From NCBI RefSeq assembly GCF_001905465.1, contig NZ_LISX01000002.1, positions 495,425-559,424 of the forward strand: a stretch of 64,000 nt of DNA, read 5' to 3'. A program made the translations under genes and the position numbers. The stretch comes from Kitasatospora sp. CB01950 (GTDB taxonomy: Bacteria; Actinomycetota; Actinomycetes; Streptomycetales; Streptomycetaceae). Of this stretch, positions 16,785 to 24,651 are shown piece after piece. Below the pieces are notes generated by a model, which did not search any database, was not told where the DNA came from, and saw only the letters and a list, made by a program, of their open reading frames with translations. Numbering within the stretch: the stretch's first letter is position 1; every line of letters starts with the position of its first letter.

Positions 16785-17800
16785 GAGCGGGCGGCGAGCA
16801 GTTCGCGGGCGGCGGCCAGCGGGGCGGGGTCGGCCCAGGCGTGGACGTCGACCCGGTCGGCGAGGAAGCCGTGGGCGCGCAGGAAGCGCTCCTGCTGCGC
16901 GAGCAGGTCGAGGCGCTCGGCGGACAGGTCCGGGTGCAGGGCGCGGTGCCCGCCGGCGGCGTACGCCCCGGCGACGCCCTCCGGCCCGGCGCCGGTCTCC
17001 GCGCCGAGGATCCGCGCCACCTCGGCCGGCTGTCCGGCCGCCCAGTCGGCGGCCCGCAGCAGCACGGCGACGAACCTGGCCACCAACTCGGGGTGTTCGT
17101 CCAGAAGTTGCTGGTGGACGGTGATCGGGCGGGGGGTGCCGTTGTTGACCCGGTGGCGGCGGTCGGCGAGTGCGTCGAGCTCCACGGCAGGCACGGCGCC
17201 GTACCGGCGGGCGGCCTCCACCGCCAGCGCGCCCTTCACGTACACCGCGTCCACCCGGCCGTCCCGCAGCGCGGCCAGTTCGGCCGCCCACTGCGCGCCG
17301 TCCGGCTCCGCCGTCACCTCCGTGAACTCGACGTCGCCCGGCGCGAGTTGGGCGGATTCCAGCACGCCGTGGTGGCCGGCCAGGGCCATCGCCCGCCAGA
17401 AGTCGATGCCGATCGGGTGCCGGGGCACCGCGAGCCGCGCGCCGCGCAGCTGCTCGGCGGAGCGGATGCCGCTGTCCTCCCGGACCAGGATCGTCTGACG
17501 CTCCTCGATCCAGGTCAGGCCGATCAGTCGGGTCCGCTCACCGCGCGAACGCGCCCACAGCGCAGGCACGTTGCCGCCTTCGCGGAACAGCGCGGTCAGG
17601 GCGTGCGTGTAGTGGTGGTCGGCCGCGACCTCGGGCGGGGCGTCCTGCAGGGAGCGCACCGTGATCCCGTCGGCCGCGAACTCCTCGGCCAGCCAGCCGC
17701 GGTCGGCGGCGATGCCGGTGGCGGTGGGCACCGGGCAGCGGGTGAACCACAGGGTGTCGGGAGACGGGGGCGTGCCGGGCACGGCGGGGACGGGGCTCAT
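16781..17800 (-). CDS. DszB-like sulfinate desulfinase / binding-protein-fold enzyme
   Basis: A 339-residue protein with the NitT/TauT-like fold but no signal peptide. It resembles DszB, the 2'-hydroxybiphenyl-2-sulfinate desulfinase, in three places: CPVP near the N-terminus (Cys22; DszB Cys27), DHHYTHALTALFREGG (His63 and Arg73, spaced as DszB His60 and Arg70), and RTRLIGLTWIEERQTILVRED, which matches DszB's RTRLLG...VRDDS. All three known DszB catalytic residues therefore seem present. The alignment is from memory and needs checking. It is first in the organosulfur operon, 17 to 131 bp of repeats ahead of the lipoprotein gene, and follows a Cys-Cys leader peptide. I chose ATG at 17798-17800. 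It would release sulfite from a sulfinate; the substrate is unknown. Confidence 0.7.
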   Translation of the reverse strand: MSPVPAVPGTPPSPDTLWFTRCPVPTATGIAADRGWLAEEFAADGITVRSLQDAPPEVAADHHYTHALTALFREGGNVPALWARSRGERTRLIGLTWIEERQTILVREDSGIRSAEQLRGARLAVPRHPIGIDFWRAMALAGHHGVLESAQLAPGDVEFTEVTAEPDGAQWAAELAALRDGRVDAVYVKGALAVEAARRYGAVPAVELDALADRRHRVNNGTPRPITVHQQLLDEHPELVARFVAVLLRAADWAAGQPAEVARILGAETGAGPEGVAGAYAAGGHRALHPDLSAERLDLLAQQERFLRAHGFLADRVDVHAWADPAPLAAARELLAARS

Positions 17801-17836
17801 GGCGGGGCTCCGGAAATCTGGGAAGACGCACAGACA

Positions 17837-17851
17837 TCCCACACAGTGGGA
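17837..17851 (-). promoter_or_regulatory. Hairpin between Cys leader peptide and organosulfur operon
   Basis: TCCCAC / GTGGGA with a 3-base loop lies 36 bases after the leader stop codon and 37 bases before the first structural gene. A perfect palindrome GAGAGCTCTC (17880-17889) overlaps the leader stop. They are candidate parts of an attenuator. Confidence 0.45.
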
Positions 17852-17886
17852 ACAGTACGGCGGGAAAAGGGAGTTCGGGAGAGCTC

Positions 17887-17925
17887 TCAGCGACAACAGC
17901 GAGGAAGGGGCCGGGCTGTGGTCAC
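17887..17925 (-). CDS. Cysteine leader peptide (attenuator uORF) of the organosulfur operon
   Basis: A 12-codon frame encodes MTTARPLPRCCR followed by TGA. Start GTG at 17923-17925 has a strong AGGAGGAGG seven bases upstream, better than most genes here. Two tandem Cys codons next to Arg just before the stop are what a cysteine-sensing leader needs: low charged tRNA-Cys would stall the ribosome and alter folding of the downstream hairpins. Cys-containing short leaders ahead of sulfur genes are known in actinobacteria. Its sense here is strengthened by the operon that follows (desulfinase, sulfonate importer, monooxygenase). The attenuation mechanism is inferred. Confidence 0.75.
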   Translation of the reverse strand: MTTARPLPRCCR

Positions 17926-18161
17926 GGCGCACCTCCTCCTGTCGGATCGGCCGAACGGGCCGTCGGCGACCCGGTGTCCGCCGATGGACCGAGCGTTCCA
18001 CGAGGTCAGGGCCCGGATCAAGCGTTGCCAGATGATGGGATCAGCTGTTCACGCTGAGGCGTGCCGCCGCAACACCGCCGACATGCTCCGTTCGCGATCG
18101 GACCCATATCCTGTAAACGCCAAAGCAGTTGACCGACCAGAGCCAATCCCGAAGAGGTGCG

Positions 18162-18935
18162 ATGCCCGCCAGCCCCGGAATTCTCCAGTCACCGCCGACC
18201 GGCGCCCAGGCGGTCCACCGGGCGCTCGGCCTGTTGCACTGCTTCCACGACAACGGCCCCTCGCTCAGCGCCTCCGAACTCGCGCGCCGGATGGGCCTGT
18301 CCGTCTCCACCGCGCACCGCCTCGCCCGCACCCTGGTCGCCACCGGCTTCCTCGACCAGGACGACCGCACCGCCCGTTACAGCCTCGGCCCGGCCGTCGC
18401 CGAACTCGGCCAACTCGCCTTCCACCAACGCGGACTGCACCTCGCCGGACCCGAACTCGACCAGCTCGCCCGCCGCACCGGCGCCACCGCCGACCTCGCC
18501 ATCCGCTCCGGCCCGCACGCCCTGATCCTGGTCGGCGGCTCCGTCCTGCCCTCCACCGGCCTCGGCCTGCGCCGCCCCCTGCACTCCACCGCGCTCGGCA
18601 AGGTCCTGCTCGCCTGGCCCTCCACCGCCGAGGGCCCGCTGCCGGACCCGCTGCCCGCCTACACCGACCGAACCCTCACCGACCCCGCCGCACTCGACGC
18701 CGAACTCGCCCTCACCCGCGAACGCGGCTACGCCCTCAACGACGGCGAGTCCGCCCCCGGCATCCGCACCCTCGCCGTCCCCGTCCTCGACTCCGCCTCC
18801 ACCGCCCGCTTCGCCCTCGCCCTCCGCTCCACCCCCGCCCACCTCACCCCCGGCTCCCTCCCGCACACCCTCGCCCTCGCCCGCACCTGCGCCCAGGCCC
18901 TCGCCGTCCTCCTCCTCCCGGCCGACGAGCGCTGA
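18162..18935 (+). CDS. IclR-family transcriptional regulator
   Basis: A 257-residue regulator with an N-terminal winged helix (AVHRALGLLHCFHDNGPSLS then SELARRMGLSVSTAHRLART, about residues 15-70) and a C-terminal IclR ligand domain (LHSTALGKVLLAW, RGYALNDGES, GIRTLAVPV). ATG at 18162 has GAGG five bases upstream. It is divergent from the leader peptide and organosulfur operon, sharing a promoter region of about 240 bp, so it is the obvious candidate to regulate that operon. The ligand is unknown; a sulfonate or a sulfur metabolite is plausible. Confidence 0.88.
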   Translation: MPASPGILQSPPTGAQAVHRALGLLHCFHDNGPSLSASELARRMGLSVSTAHRLARTLVATGFLDQDDRTARYSLGPAVAELGQLAFHQRGLHLAGPELDQLARRTGATADLAIRSGPHALILVGGSVLPSTGLGLRRPLHSTALGKVLLAWPSTAEGPLPDPLPAYTDRTLTDPAALDAELALTRERGYALNDGESAPGIRTLAVPVLDSASTARFALALRSTPAHLTPGSLPHTLALARTCAQALAVLLLPADER

Positions 18936-18942
18936 CCACCGC

Positions 18943-19326
18943 TCACCCCCCGGACGTCCTCCCCGGCGCCTCCGGGAACTCCACCACCGCGACGGCCTCA
19001 CGCCGGACCCGCTCCGTCCCCCATGCGCCGAGCGGCCGCAGCGCCTCGTTGAGCGTGCGCCCCTGCTCCGTCGGCGAGTACTCGACCCGGGGCGGCACCT
19101 CCGCATACACCTTCCGGTTGACCAGGCCGTCCTCCTCCAGCTCGCGCAGGTGCTGGGTCAGCATCTTCTCGCTCACGCCCGGTAGAGCGCGCCGGAGTTC
19201 GGCGAAGCGGCGCACGCCGTGAGTGGCGAGCTCCCAGAGGATCAGGCCCTTCCACTTGCCGCTCACCACGTCGAGCGCGGCGTCGATGCCGCAGATGTAC
19301 GGACCCTGCCTCGGTGCCCTGGCCAT
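18943..19326 (-). CDS. HxlR-family transcriptional regulator
   Basis: A 127-residue winged-helix regulator with the HxlR pattern: CGIDAALDVVSGKWKGLILWEL, RRFAELRRALPGVSEKMLTQHLRELEEDGL (shown in parts RRFAELRRALPGVSEK and MLTQHLRELEEDGL) and VEYSPTEQGRTL. The conserved Cys near the N-terminus (residue 12) is the one that senses electrophiles or oxidants in several relatives. It is divergent from the imine-reductase-like oxidoreductase with 84 bp between starts, a standard HxlR arrangement, and likely represses it. Confidence 0.9.
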   Translation of the reverse strand: MARAPRQGPYICGIDAALDVVSGKWKGLILWELATHGVRRFAELRRALPGVSEKMLTQHLRELEEDGLVNRKVYAEVPPRVEYSPTEQGRTLNEALRPLGAWGTERVRREAVAVVEFPEAPGRTSGG

Positions 19327-19410
19327 CGCCGATCCCCCTTACGAAAAGGTAAGTACCGCAGTAATCAGTGGGTACTTCCGAGCGTAGTGACCTTCTCCGA
19401 GCATGGAGGG

Positions 19411-20316
19411 GTGAACGCACAGCAGAAGCCACACCAGAAGCTCGGCGCCGTCACCGTGATCGGCCTCGGCCCGATGGGCCGGGCCATGGCCCGGGTCCTG
19501 CTCGCCGCCGGACACCCCGTCACCGTCTGGAACCGCACCCCCGCCCGGGCCGACGGACTCGTCGAGGCCGGGGCGACCCTCGCCGCGACGCCCGCCGAGG
19601 CCGTGGAGGCGAGCGGCCTCGTCCTCCTCAGCCTCACCGACTACCGGGCGATGCACGACATCCTCGACCCCGCCACCGCCTCACTCGCCGGCCGCACCCT
19701 CGCCAACCTCAGCTCCGACACCCCCGACCGCTCCCGCGAGGCGGCCGCCTGGGCGGCCGGCCACGGCGCGGAGTTCCTCACCGGCGGCGTCATGGTCCCC
19801 GCGCCGATGGTCGGCACGCCCGCCGCCCACGTCTACTACAGCGGCGACCACCAGCTGCTCCGGCACCACACCCCGGTGCTCGAACTCCTCGGCACGCCGA
19901 AGTACCTGGGCTCCGACCCGGGCCTCGCCCAGATGATGTACCAGGCCCAACTGACCGTGTTCCTCAGCACCTTGACCGCCCTGATGCAGGCCACCGCCAT
20001 GCTCGGCACCGCCGGGCTGAAGGCCGCCGAGGCGATGCCCGAACTGCTCGCCTCCGCCGACGCCATCGGCGCGATCCTCCGGGCCAACGAACAGCACCCC
20101 GGTGCCGCCCTCGACGCCGGCGAACACCCCGGCCACCTCAGCACCGTCACCATGATGGGCGCCACCGCCGACCACATCGTCGAAACCACCGCCACCCTCG
20201 GCCTCGACCCCGCCCTCCCCCTCGCCGTCCAGTCCCACTACCGCCAGGCCATCGCCAACGGCCACGGCGCCGACAACTGGACCCGCATCATCGACGCCAT
20301 CCGCGCGCCGCACTGA
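19411..20316 (+). CDS. Imine-reductase-like NADP-dependent oxidoreductase (6-phosphogluconate dehydrogenase fold)
   Basis: A 301-residue protein. The N-terminal Rossmann fold has VIGLGPMGRAMARVLLAAGH and VWNRTPARA, the latter typical of NADPH use. The segment FLTGGVMVPAPMVGTPAAHV with YYSG is the imine reductase signature rather than that of hydroxyisobutyrate dehydrogenases. At the place where imine reductases often carry a catalytic Asp or Tyr, this protein reads MMYQAQ, so the exact acid is uncertain. GTG at 19411 is chosen, but the GGAGG lies only one base before it, which is unusual. It is probably controlled by the divergent HxlR regulator. Confidence 0.75.
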   Translation: MNAQQKPHQKLGAVTVIGLGPMGRAMARVLLAAGHPVTVWNRTPARADGLVEAGATLAATPAEAVEASGLVLLSLTDYRAMHDILDPATASLAGRTLANLSSDTPDRSREAAAWAAGHGAEFLTGGVMVPAPMVGTPAAHVYYSGDHQLLRHHTPVLELLGTPKYLGSDPGLAQMMYQAQLTVFLSTLTALMQATAMLGTAGLKAAEAMPELLASADAIGAILRANEQHPGAALDAGEHPGHLSTVTMMGATADHIVETTATLGLDPALPLAVQSHYRQAIANGHGADNWTRIIDAIRAPH

Positions 20317-20405
20317 CACCCCGCCCGACCGCCCCACCCCGCCGTCCGGCACCGCCGACACCGCCGACAGCGCGGGCGGCCGGATCGGAGCGAGCATCAA
20401 CACCG

Positions 20406-20442
20406 AGGCCCGCCCCGGGCGTTCGTCGCCCGGGGCGGGCCT
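20406..20442. terminator. Strong bidirectional terminator
   Basis: A perfect 16-bp stem AGGCCCGCCCCGGGCG with its complement and a TTCGT loop lies between two convergent genes. Confidence 0.85.
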
Positions 20443-20493
20443 TCCGGTCTCCGGACGCCGGCCCTCGCTCACCGCGAGGGCCGGCGGAGGGTG

Positions 20494-21885
20494 CTACTCG
20501 GCGAGGCCGTCCAGGCGGAACCTCTGGTTGTCGCCGCCCTTCCACTCCCACTGAAGGACACCCGCACCGTTCTCCATCGACGGGCCGCCCACGTCCAGCA
20601 CCTTGCCGCTGTACTTCGACACCAGCCGGGCGAAGGCCGGAATCCCGGAGTTCGGCGTCGGCACGGGCGTCGGCGCCGGCTCGCTGGACGGGTACTGCGC
20701 GTGGTGGAACGCGTCGCCCTCGAACTTGAGCTGCGAGCCCACCACGGTGCCGTCCGCCCGCAGGGTCCGCAGGCCGTAGGACGCGACCCAGAGGGCGCCG
20801 GCCGTGTTCTTGGGGGTGACCAGCCGGCGGGTGACGGTCCGTGAGCGGAACTCGGACACCGAGGTCGAGGACTCGTAGCCCAGTTCGGCGCTCACGCTCG
20901 CGCTGACGGTCGCGCCCGTCCCGAAGATCTTGACGCCGACCTCGGCGCTCACCGAGACGCCGGTGTTCCTGCTGAAGGTCTCGCTGCTGGTCTTCTCGAC
21001 GCCGACCGTCACCGCGTCCTCGACGGTCTGGTCGGTGTCGGTGCGGTTGTCGTTGAACAGCAGCAGCGACCACCACACCCGCCGCTCGATCGTGTAGTAC
21101 GGCGAGTTCTCGATCCGCCACGCCGGCGACTTCGCGTCGTCGCGCACCGCGGTCAGCGGCACCCGCACACTGTGGTCGGTCACCGCGGGCGTGGACTGCG
21201 CCGGCCGGGTCCGCCCGGTCAGCGCCGGGGCCGCCGGGGACAGCTCGGTGCGCTCACTGGGCAGCGGCAGGCACAGCGCGTACAACTCGGGTGCGGAGGA
21301 GGGCTTTTCGTACCCGGCGAGCGCGACGAACGACTCGGGGGTGATCACCGCCTTCGTGGCCCCCGGCGTCTCGTCGACGTACTGGTCGGGGGCACTGATC
21401 TTCCAGGCGCTGAAGTCGTACTTACCGCCGCCGCCCCCGTCGTTCCAGATCAGGTCGCCCGCGGGCGCGGGCACCGTCAGGTCCTCCCTGACGCACATCA
21501 CCAGGTCGGTCGACGGCTCGGCGTGGCCATAGACGAAGACGTTCCCCAACGGCCGGTAGCCGGGCGGCGGAACCGGCCGCCAGCAGGAGCCGTCCGTGCC
21601 CCCGGTGCCGGTGTCGTTCCAGACCCACTCGTAGCCCTTCGGGCGGGCCAGCGCGCCGCCCGTCGTCCCCGCCGCCTCGCGCACGCAGAGCGCCGCGACC
21701 TTCCCGTTGGGGTCGGTGAGGCTGGGGAAGCCGATGCTGCCCAGGACGTGGAACCCCTCCGGCGGCACCGGGTGGTAGAACGAGCCGCTCAGCCTGGTGC
21801 GCTTGCTGCTGCTGTCCAGGCCCAGCTGGAACCTCGTGGTGTAGGCGATCTCCAGATCCCCGAATCGCGCAACGGAAGTTGGCAT
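20494..21885 (-). CDS. Vps62-domain protein with a putative pore-forming middle and short ricin-type lectin tail
   Basis: A 463-residue protein. Residues about 30-215 are Vps62-like, with two repeats of the type FYHPVPPEGFHVLGSIGF and CWRPVPPPGYRPLGNVFVYG. The middle (about 255-385) has alternating Ser/Thr/Val strands (VGVEKTSSETFSRNTGVSVS, VSASVSAELGYESSTSVS) resembling aerolysin-type pore-forming modules. The C-terminus (about 415-463) holds one ricin B-type repeat with GKVLDVGG and the QxW-like LQWEW; a full beta-trefoil needs three. There is no signal peptide. A secreted or contact-dependent toxin or a spore/envelope protein are both possible. It stands alone after a strong terminator. 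Confidence 0.65.
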   Translation of the reverse strand: MPTSVARFGDLEIAYTTRFQLGLDSSSKRTRLSGSFYHPVPPEGFHVLGSIGFPSLTDPNGKVAALCVREAAGTTGGALARPKGYEWVWNDTGTGGTDGSCWRPVPPPGYRPLGNVFVYGHAEPSTDLVMCVREDLTVPAPAGDLIWNDGGGGGKYDFSAWKISAPDQYVDETPGATKAVITPESFVALAGYEKPSSAPELYALCLPLPSERTELSPAAPALTGRTRPAQSTPAVTDHSVRVPLTAVRDDAKSPAWRIENSPYYTIERRVWWSLLLFNDNRTDTDQTVEDAVTVGVEKTSSETFSRNTGVSVSAEVGVKIFGTGATVSASVSAELGYESSTSVSEFRSRTVTRRLVTPKNTAGALWVASYGLRTLRADGTVVGSQLKFEGDAFHHAQYPSSEPAPTPVPTPNSGIPAFARLVSKYSGKVLDVGGPSMENGAGVLQWEWKGGDNQRFRLDGLAE

Positions 21886-22153
21886 GACGAAACACCGCCC
21901 CTTTTCGACAGAGCATCAACAACTACGCTGCGCACACTACCCGTTACCTTCGGCAGCCGGGTCGGCTTCGCGAAAGGCCCCGCGCCCGCCGCCGACGCTG
22001 CGCCCCACCCGCCGCAGACACCGCGCCCCACCCACTCCTGACGCCGCACCCCGCCCCGCGTCGGCGCGCCCACGTTCGGGTGAGGTTGCCCGAGCCGTCC
22101 CGCGCCACGGTGGTAGGCATACGCATCACTTGCCGGTTCTACGGAGGACCCAC

Positions 22154-23269
22154 ATGGCCGCCACCCACTGGACAGCCGACCTGCTCGACCGGATGCGCCG
22201 CGCCGGAGACCCGCTCGGGGACGCCGCCATCGCGGAGACCTACCAGCTCGGGCAGCAGGACCAGGTGCGGCAGACACTGCTCGGCTTCGGCCGCAACAGC
22301 GAAGCCGTCCCCGCCGGGCTGCCGCCCAAGCTCCAGCAGTACTTCGAGGAGACGGCCGTCCTGCCGCCCTGGGCGGATCGGGCGAAGATGGCGCGCGGCC
22401 ACCAACTCCTCGGCCGGTACCAGCCGTTGATCGCCTCGATCCTGCTCTGCGGTTCGCTCCCGCTCTGCTACACCTGCGGCAACGGGGCCGAGGTGCTGGT
22501 CCGTTCGCAGCGCCTCACCTCCGGGGTCTACCGGCGCCTGGCGGAGACCTCGCAGTTCGTCGTCGACGTCCTCGACAACGACGGCCTGGGGCCGACCGGT
22601 CGCGGGCTGCGTTCGGCGCAGAAGGTCCGCCTGCTGCACGCCACCATGCGCTACCACGTGTCCCAACTGGGCGACTGGGACGCGGACGCGCTGGGGGTGC
22701 CGGTCAACCAGGAGGACCTGGCCGGCACCCTGATGAGCTTCTCGGTGCTGATCCCGCTCGGCCTCGCCTCGCTCGGCGTCGACCTGCTGCCCGAGGACCG
22801 CGACGCCTACTTCCACATCTGGCGGGTGGCCGGCCACGTCCTGGGCGTCGACGAGCAGCTCAACCCGGCCGAGTTCAACGACGGTTCCGCCCTGAAGGAC
22901 GCCATCATCGGTCACCAGCAGCGCCCTTCGGAGGCCGGGCGGGTGCTGACCAAGGGCGTCCTGGACTTCATCCGCGAGGTCCTGCCGGTGCCGCCGGGGG
23001 CGGGCCCCACGCTGATCCGGCGCCTGATCGGCGACAAGTCCGCCGACGTCGTGGACGTGCCCCCGGCGGACAGCCTCACCCAACTGGGGCTGTCCGCCGC
23101 CGCCCTGCCGAGCTTCGGGTACGGGAAGACCGGCGACACCCTGCCGCCGGTTGCCGAACTGGCAAGCCGGCTCGGCCTGTTGATCTTCAAGGAGGGCCTG
23201 CTGCTCACCAACAAGGGCCGGCGCCGGGAGTGGCAGGTACCCACCGGCCTGACCGACTCGACGCCCTGA
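22154..23269 (+). CDS. Oxygenase MpaB/Lcp-like family protein (DUF2236)
   Basis: A 371-residue helical protein of the latex-clearing-protein/MpaB superfamily. Visible family segments are PLIASILLCGSLPLCYTCGN, RLAETSQFVVDV, and VRLLHATMRYHVSQLGDWD, where the His is the likely proximal ligand of haem b, followed by VNQEDLAGTLMSFS. Lcp proteins cleave polyisoprene with O2. This one has no Tat or Sec signal at ATG 22154, so it is probably cytoplasmic and rubber cleavage is not implied. A good GGAGGA lies six bases upstream. It stands alone and is divergent from the Vps62 protein. Confidence 0.8.
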   Translation: MAATHWTADLLDRMRRAGDPLGDAAIAETYQLGQQDQVRQTLLGFGRNSEAVPAGLPPKLQQYFEETAVLPPWADRAKMARGHQLLGRYQPLIASILLCGSLPLCYTCGNGAEVLVRSQRLTSGVYRRLAETSQFVVDVLDNDGLGPTGRGLRSAQKVRLLHATMRYHVSQLGDWDADALGVPVNQEDLAGTLMSFSVLIPLGLASLGVDLLPEDRDAYFHIWRVAGHVLGVDEQLNPAEFNDGSALKDAIIGHQQRPSEAGRVLTKGVLDFIREVLPVPPGAGPTLIRRLIGDKSADVVDVPPADSLTQLGLSAAALPSFGYGKTGDTLPPVAELASRLGLLIFKEGLLLTNKGRRREWQVPTGLTDSTP

Positions 23270-23391
23270 CGCCTCCCGCGACGCCCCGCCCGGGCAGGGC
23301 GCCGCGCTCCCGCCCCGCCCGGCGCGAAGTGCCCCCGGCCAGTCTCCCAGAACGGGCCCACGACGAGAACGCATCCGGCAGGATCGACGGC

Positions 23392-23712
23392 ATGACCGAC
23401 CCGAACGCCGAGTGGATCACCGTCGCCGCCTACGAGAACCTGCCGGGCTGCCCCAACCCCCTTGCGGCCGTTCGCGCTTGACTGCGCGACCGGGGCATCG
23501 ACTGGATGCCCTTCGACCCGGCCGAGATCCGCAGCGATCTCGCCTGCGGCATCGGCCGCGACGGCCACTGGCACGGCTGGTTCGACGTCCGACTCCCGCC
23601 CGACGCGCTGCGCCGTCTCGGCCTGCACCCCGACCAGCCCACCGCCCGCGTCACCGGGGCGTCGCCGCCCAGGTGGTGGCACGCCGAGGCCGAGCGCCGC
23701 GCCCGCCGGTGA
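23392..23712 (+). pseudogene. Hypothetical gene interrupted by one in-frame TGA
   Basis: From ATG 23392 a frame reads MTDPNAEWITVAAYENLPGC, then meets TGA at codon 30 (23479-23481). The same frame then continues without a break as LRDRGIDWMPFDPAEIRSD and onward to TGA at 23712. Codon usage on both sides is clearly coding, so a single base change broke a protein of about 106 residues, or the stop is read through. I do not recognise the family. The second half contains HWHGWFDVRLPPDALRRLG. Restart at ATG 23506 would give a 68-residue product. Confidence 0.6.
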
Positions 23713-23756
23713 TCCGTCGGCCGCGCCCCGGGGAGGGTGCGGCCGACGGGCCGGCG

Positions 23757-24386
23757 TCACGCCACCGGCGCGTACTTGTAGCCGACGCGGCGGACGGTGA
23801 CGATCGTGTCGCGGTAGGCCGCGCCGAGCTTGCGGCGGAGGCGGGCGACGTGGACGTCGACGGTGCGGCCGTCGCCGACGTGGCCGTAGCCCCAGACGGT
23901 GTGGACGAGTTGGTCGCGGGTGTGGACGCGGTGCGGGTGCTCGGTGAGGTGGGCGAGGAGCTCGAACTCGAGGTAGGTGAGGTCGAGCAGGACGCCGTCG
24001 ACGTACGCATTGCGGCGGTCGAGGTCGACGGAGATGCCGCTGTCGGCGGGCCGGGTGAACGGCCGGACCGCAGCGACCGGAGCAGGCGCAGGAGCAGGAG
24101 CAGGGGCGGCCACCTTCTCGGCCGGCACCAGCACCAGGTACCCGACCAGCGGGGCGTTCGCGTGCGCCCCGAGCTGCGTCAACAGGCCTTGCGGCAGCAC
24201 GGATTGGGGCAGCGCGGCGACGACGGCCGCGCCGTCCTGGAGGCCGGCGAGCAGGCTCTCGGGGGCGATGGCGGGCGCGGGCCGGGTGGTCGGGGCGGCG
24301 ATCCGGCGGTGCTCGGTGTCGAGGGAGTGGTTCGGCAGGGTGCGGACCGCTCGCAGATGCGGGGTCGCGGTGGCGGCATAGGACAT
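23757..24386 (-). CDS. Winged-helix (OmpR/PhoB C-terminal type) regulator without a receiver domain
   Basis: A 209-residue protein. The C-terminus (about 115-205) is a canonical Trans_reg_C winged helix: LLDLTYLEFELLAHLTEHPH, TRDQLVHTVWGYGH, GRTVDVHVARLRRKLG, VRRVGYKYAPVA. The N-terminus (about 1-100) is Ala/Pro-rich with a short hydrophobic PLVGYLVLVPAEK but lacks the phosphorylatable Asp pocket of a response regulator, so it is an orphan. A 265-bp leader containing hairpins separates it from an upstream 43-codon peptide ending Cys-Cys-Arg-stop, suggesting attenuation control and a role in sulfur metabolism. That role is inference. Confidence 0.8.
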   Translation of the reverse strand: MSYAATATPHLRAVRTLPNHSLDTEHRRIAAPTTRPAPAIAPESLLAGLQDGAAVVAALPQSVLPQGLLTQLGAHANAPLVGYLVLVPAEKVAAPAPAPAPAPVAAVRPFTRPADSGISVDLDRRNAYVDGVLLDLTYLEFELLAHLTEHPHRVHTRDQLVHTVWGYGHVGDGRTVDVHVARLRRKLGAAYRDTIVTVRRVGYKYAPVA

Positions 24387-24437
24387 TCGAGGGCTCTTTC
24401 GCGCGTGACGGTCGGTGGGTGGTCGTCGTCTGCGCTT

Positions 24438-24466
24438 CCGGCGCGCCGGGCTGACGGAAGGTCAGC
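24438..24466 (-). promoter_or_regulatory. Hairpins in the leader of the winged-helix regulator
   Basis: A perfect palindrome CCGGCGCGCCGG (24438-24449) is followed by the hairpin GCTGAC-GGAAG-GTCAGC (24450-24466), about 65 bases before the regulator's start codon. They are candidate attenuator structures downstream of the Cys leader peptide. Confidence 0.45.
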
Positions 24467-24651
24467 GCGGCGGGCGGGAGGCGCGCGGTGCGCGCCGACA
24501 GGTCTGGTCGAAGTGGTGGGCCTGACGCGAGGGCCAGAACGGGTCGAGAAGGGTGCGGGGATGCACGGAGGGCTCTCCGAAGCGCGAAGAAGGTCGTTGC
24601 GGGACGCGGAAACCGCCACCATGCCCGGGAGAAGCGGGTGGTGACGGCGCG

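Noticed and set aside
17801..18001. In-frame N-terminal extension of the desulfinase-like gene containing a Cys-rich CSHCVGCLCVF stretch
   Set aside because: The stretch lies downstream of the leader peptide in the untranslated leader. It has no start codon with a ribosome site in that frame, and homologues begin near the chosen ATG. The real Cys-bearing leader is in another frame.
15881..19222. Very long plus-strand open frames (over 1000 codons) opposite the sulfonate operon, and similar long frames opposite the SARP, cvnA and SbcC genes
   Set aside because: They are antisense shadows caused by the extreme third-position GC. They contain no recognisable motifs, are Gly/Ala/Arg/Asp-rich and lie opposite clearly assigned genes.
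23479..23481. TGA codon read as selenocysteine
   Set aside because: No SECIS-like hairpin is evident right after the codon, the protein has no redox motif context, and Streptomyces seldom encode selenoproteins. A nonsense mutation is simpler.
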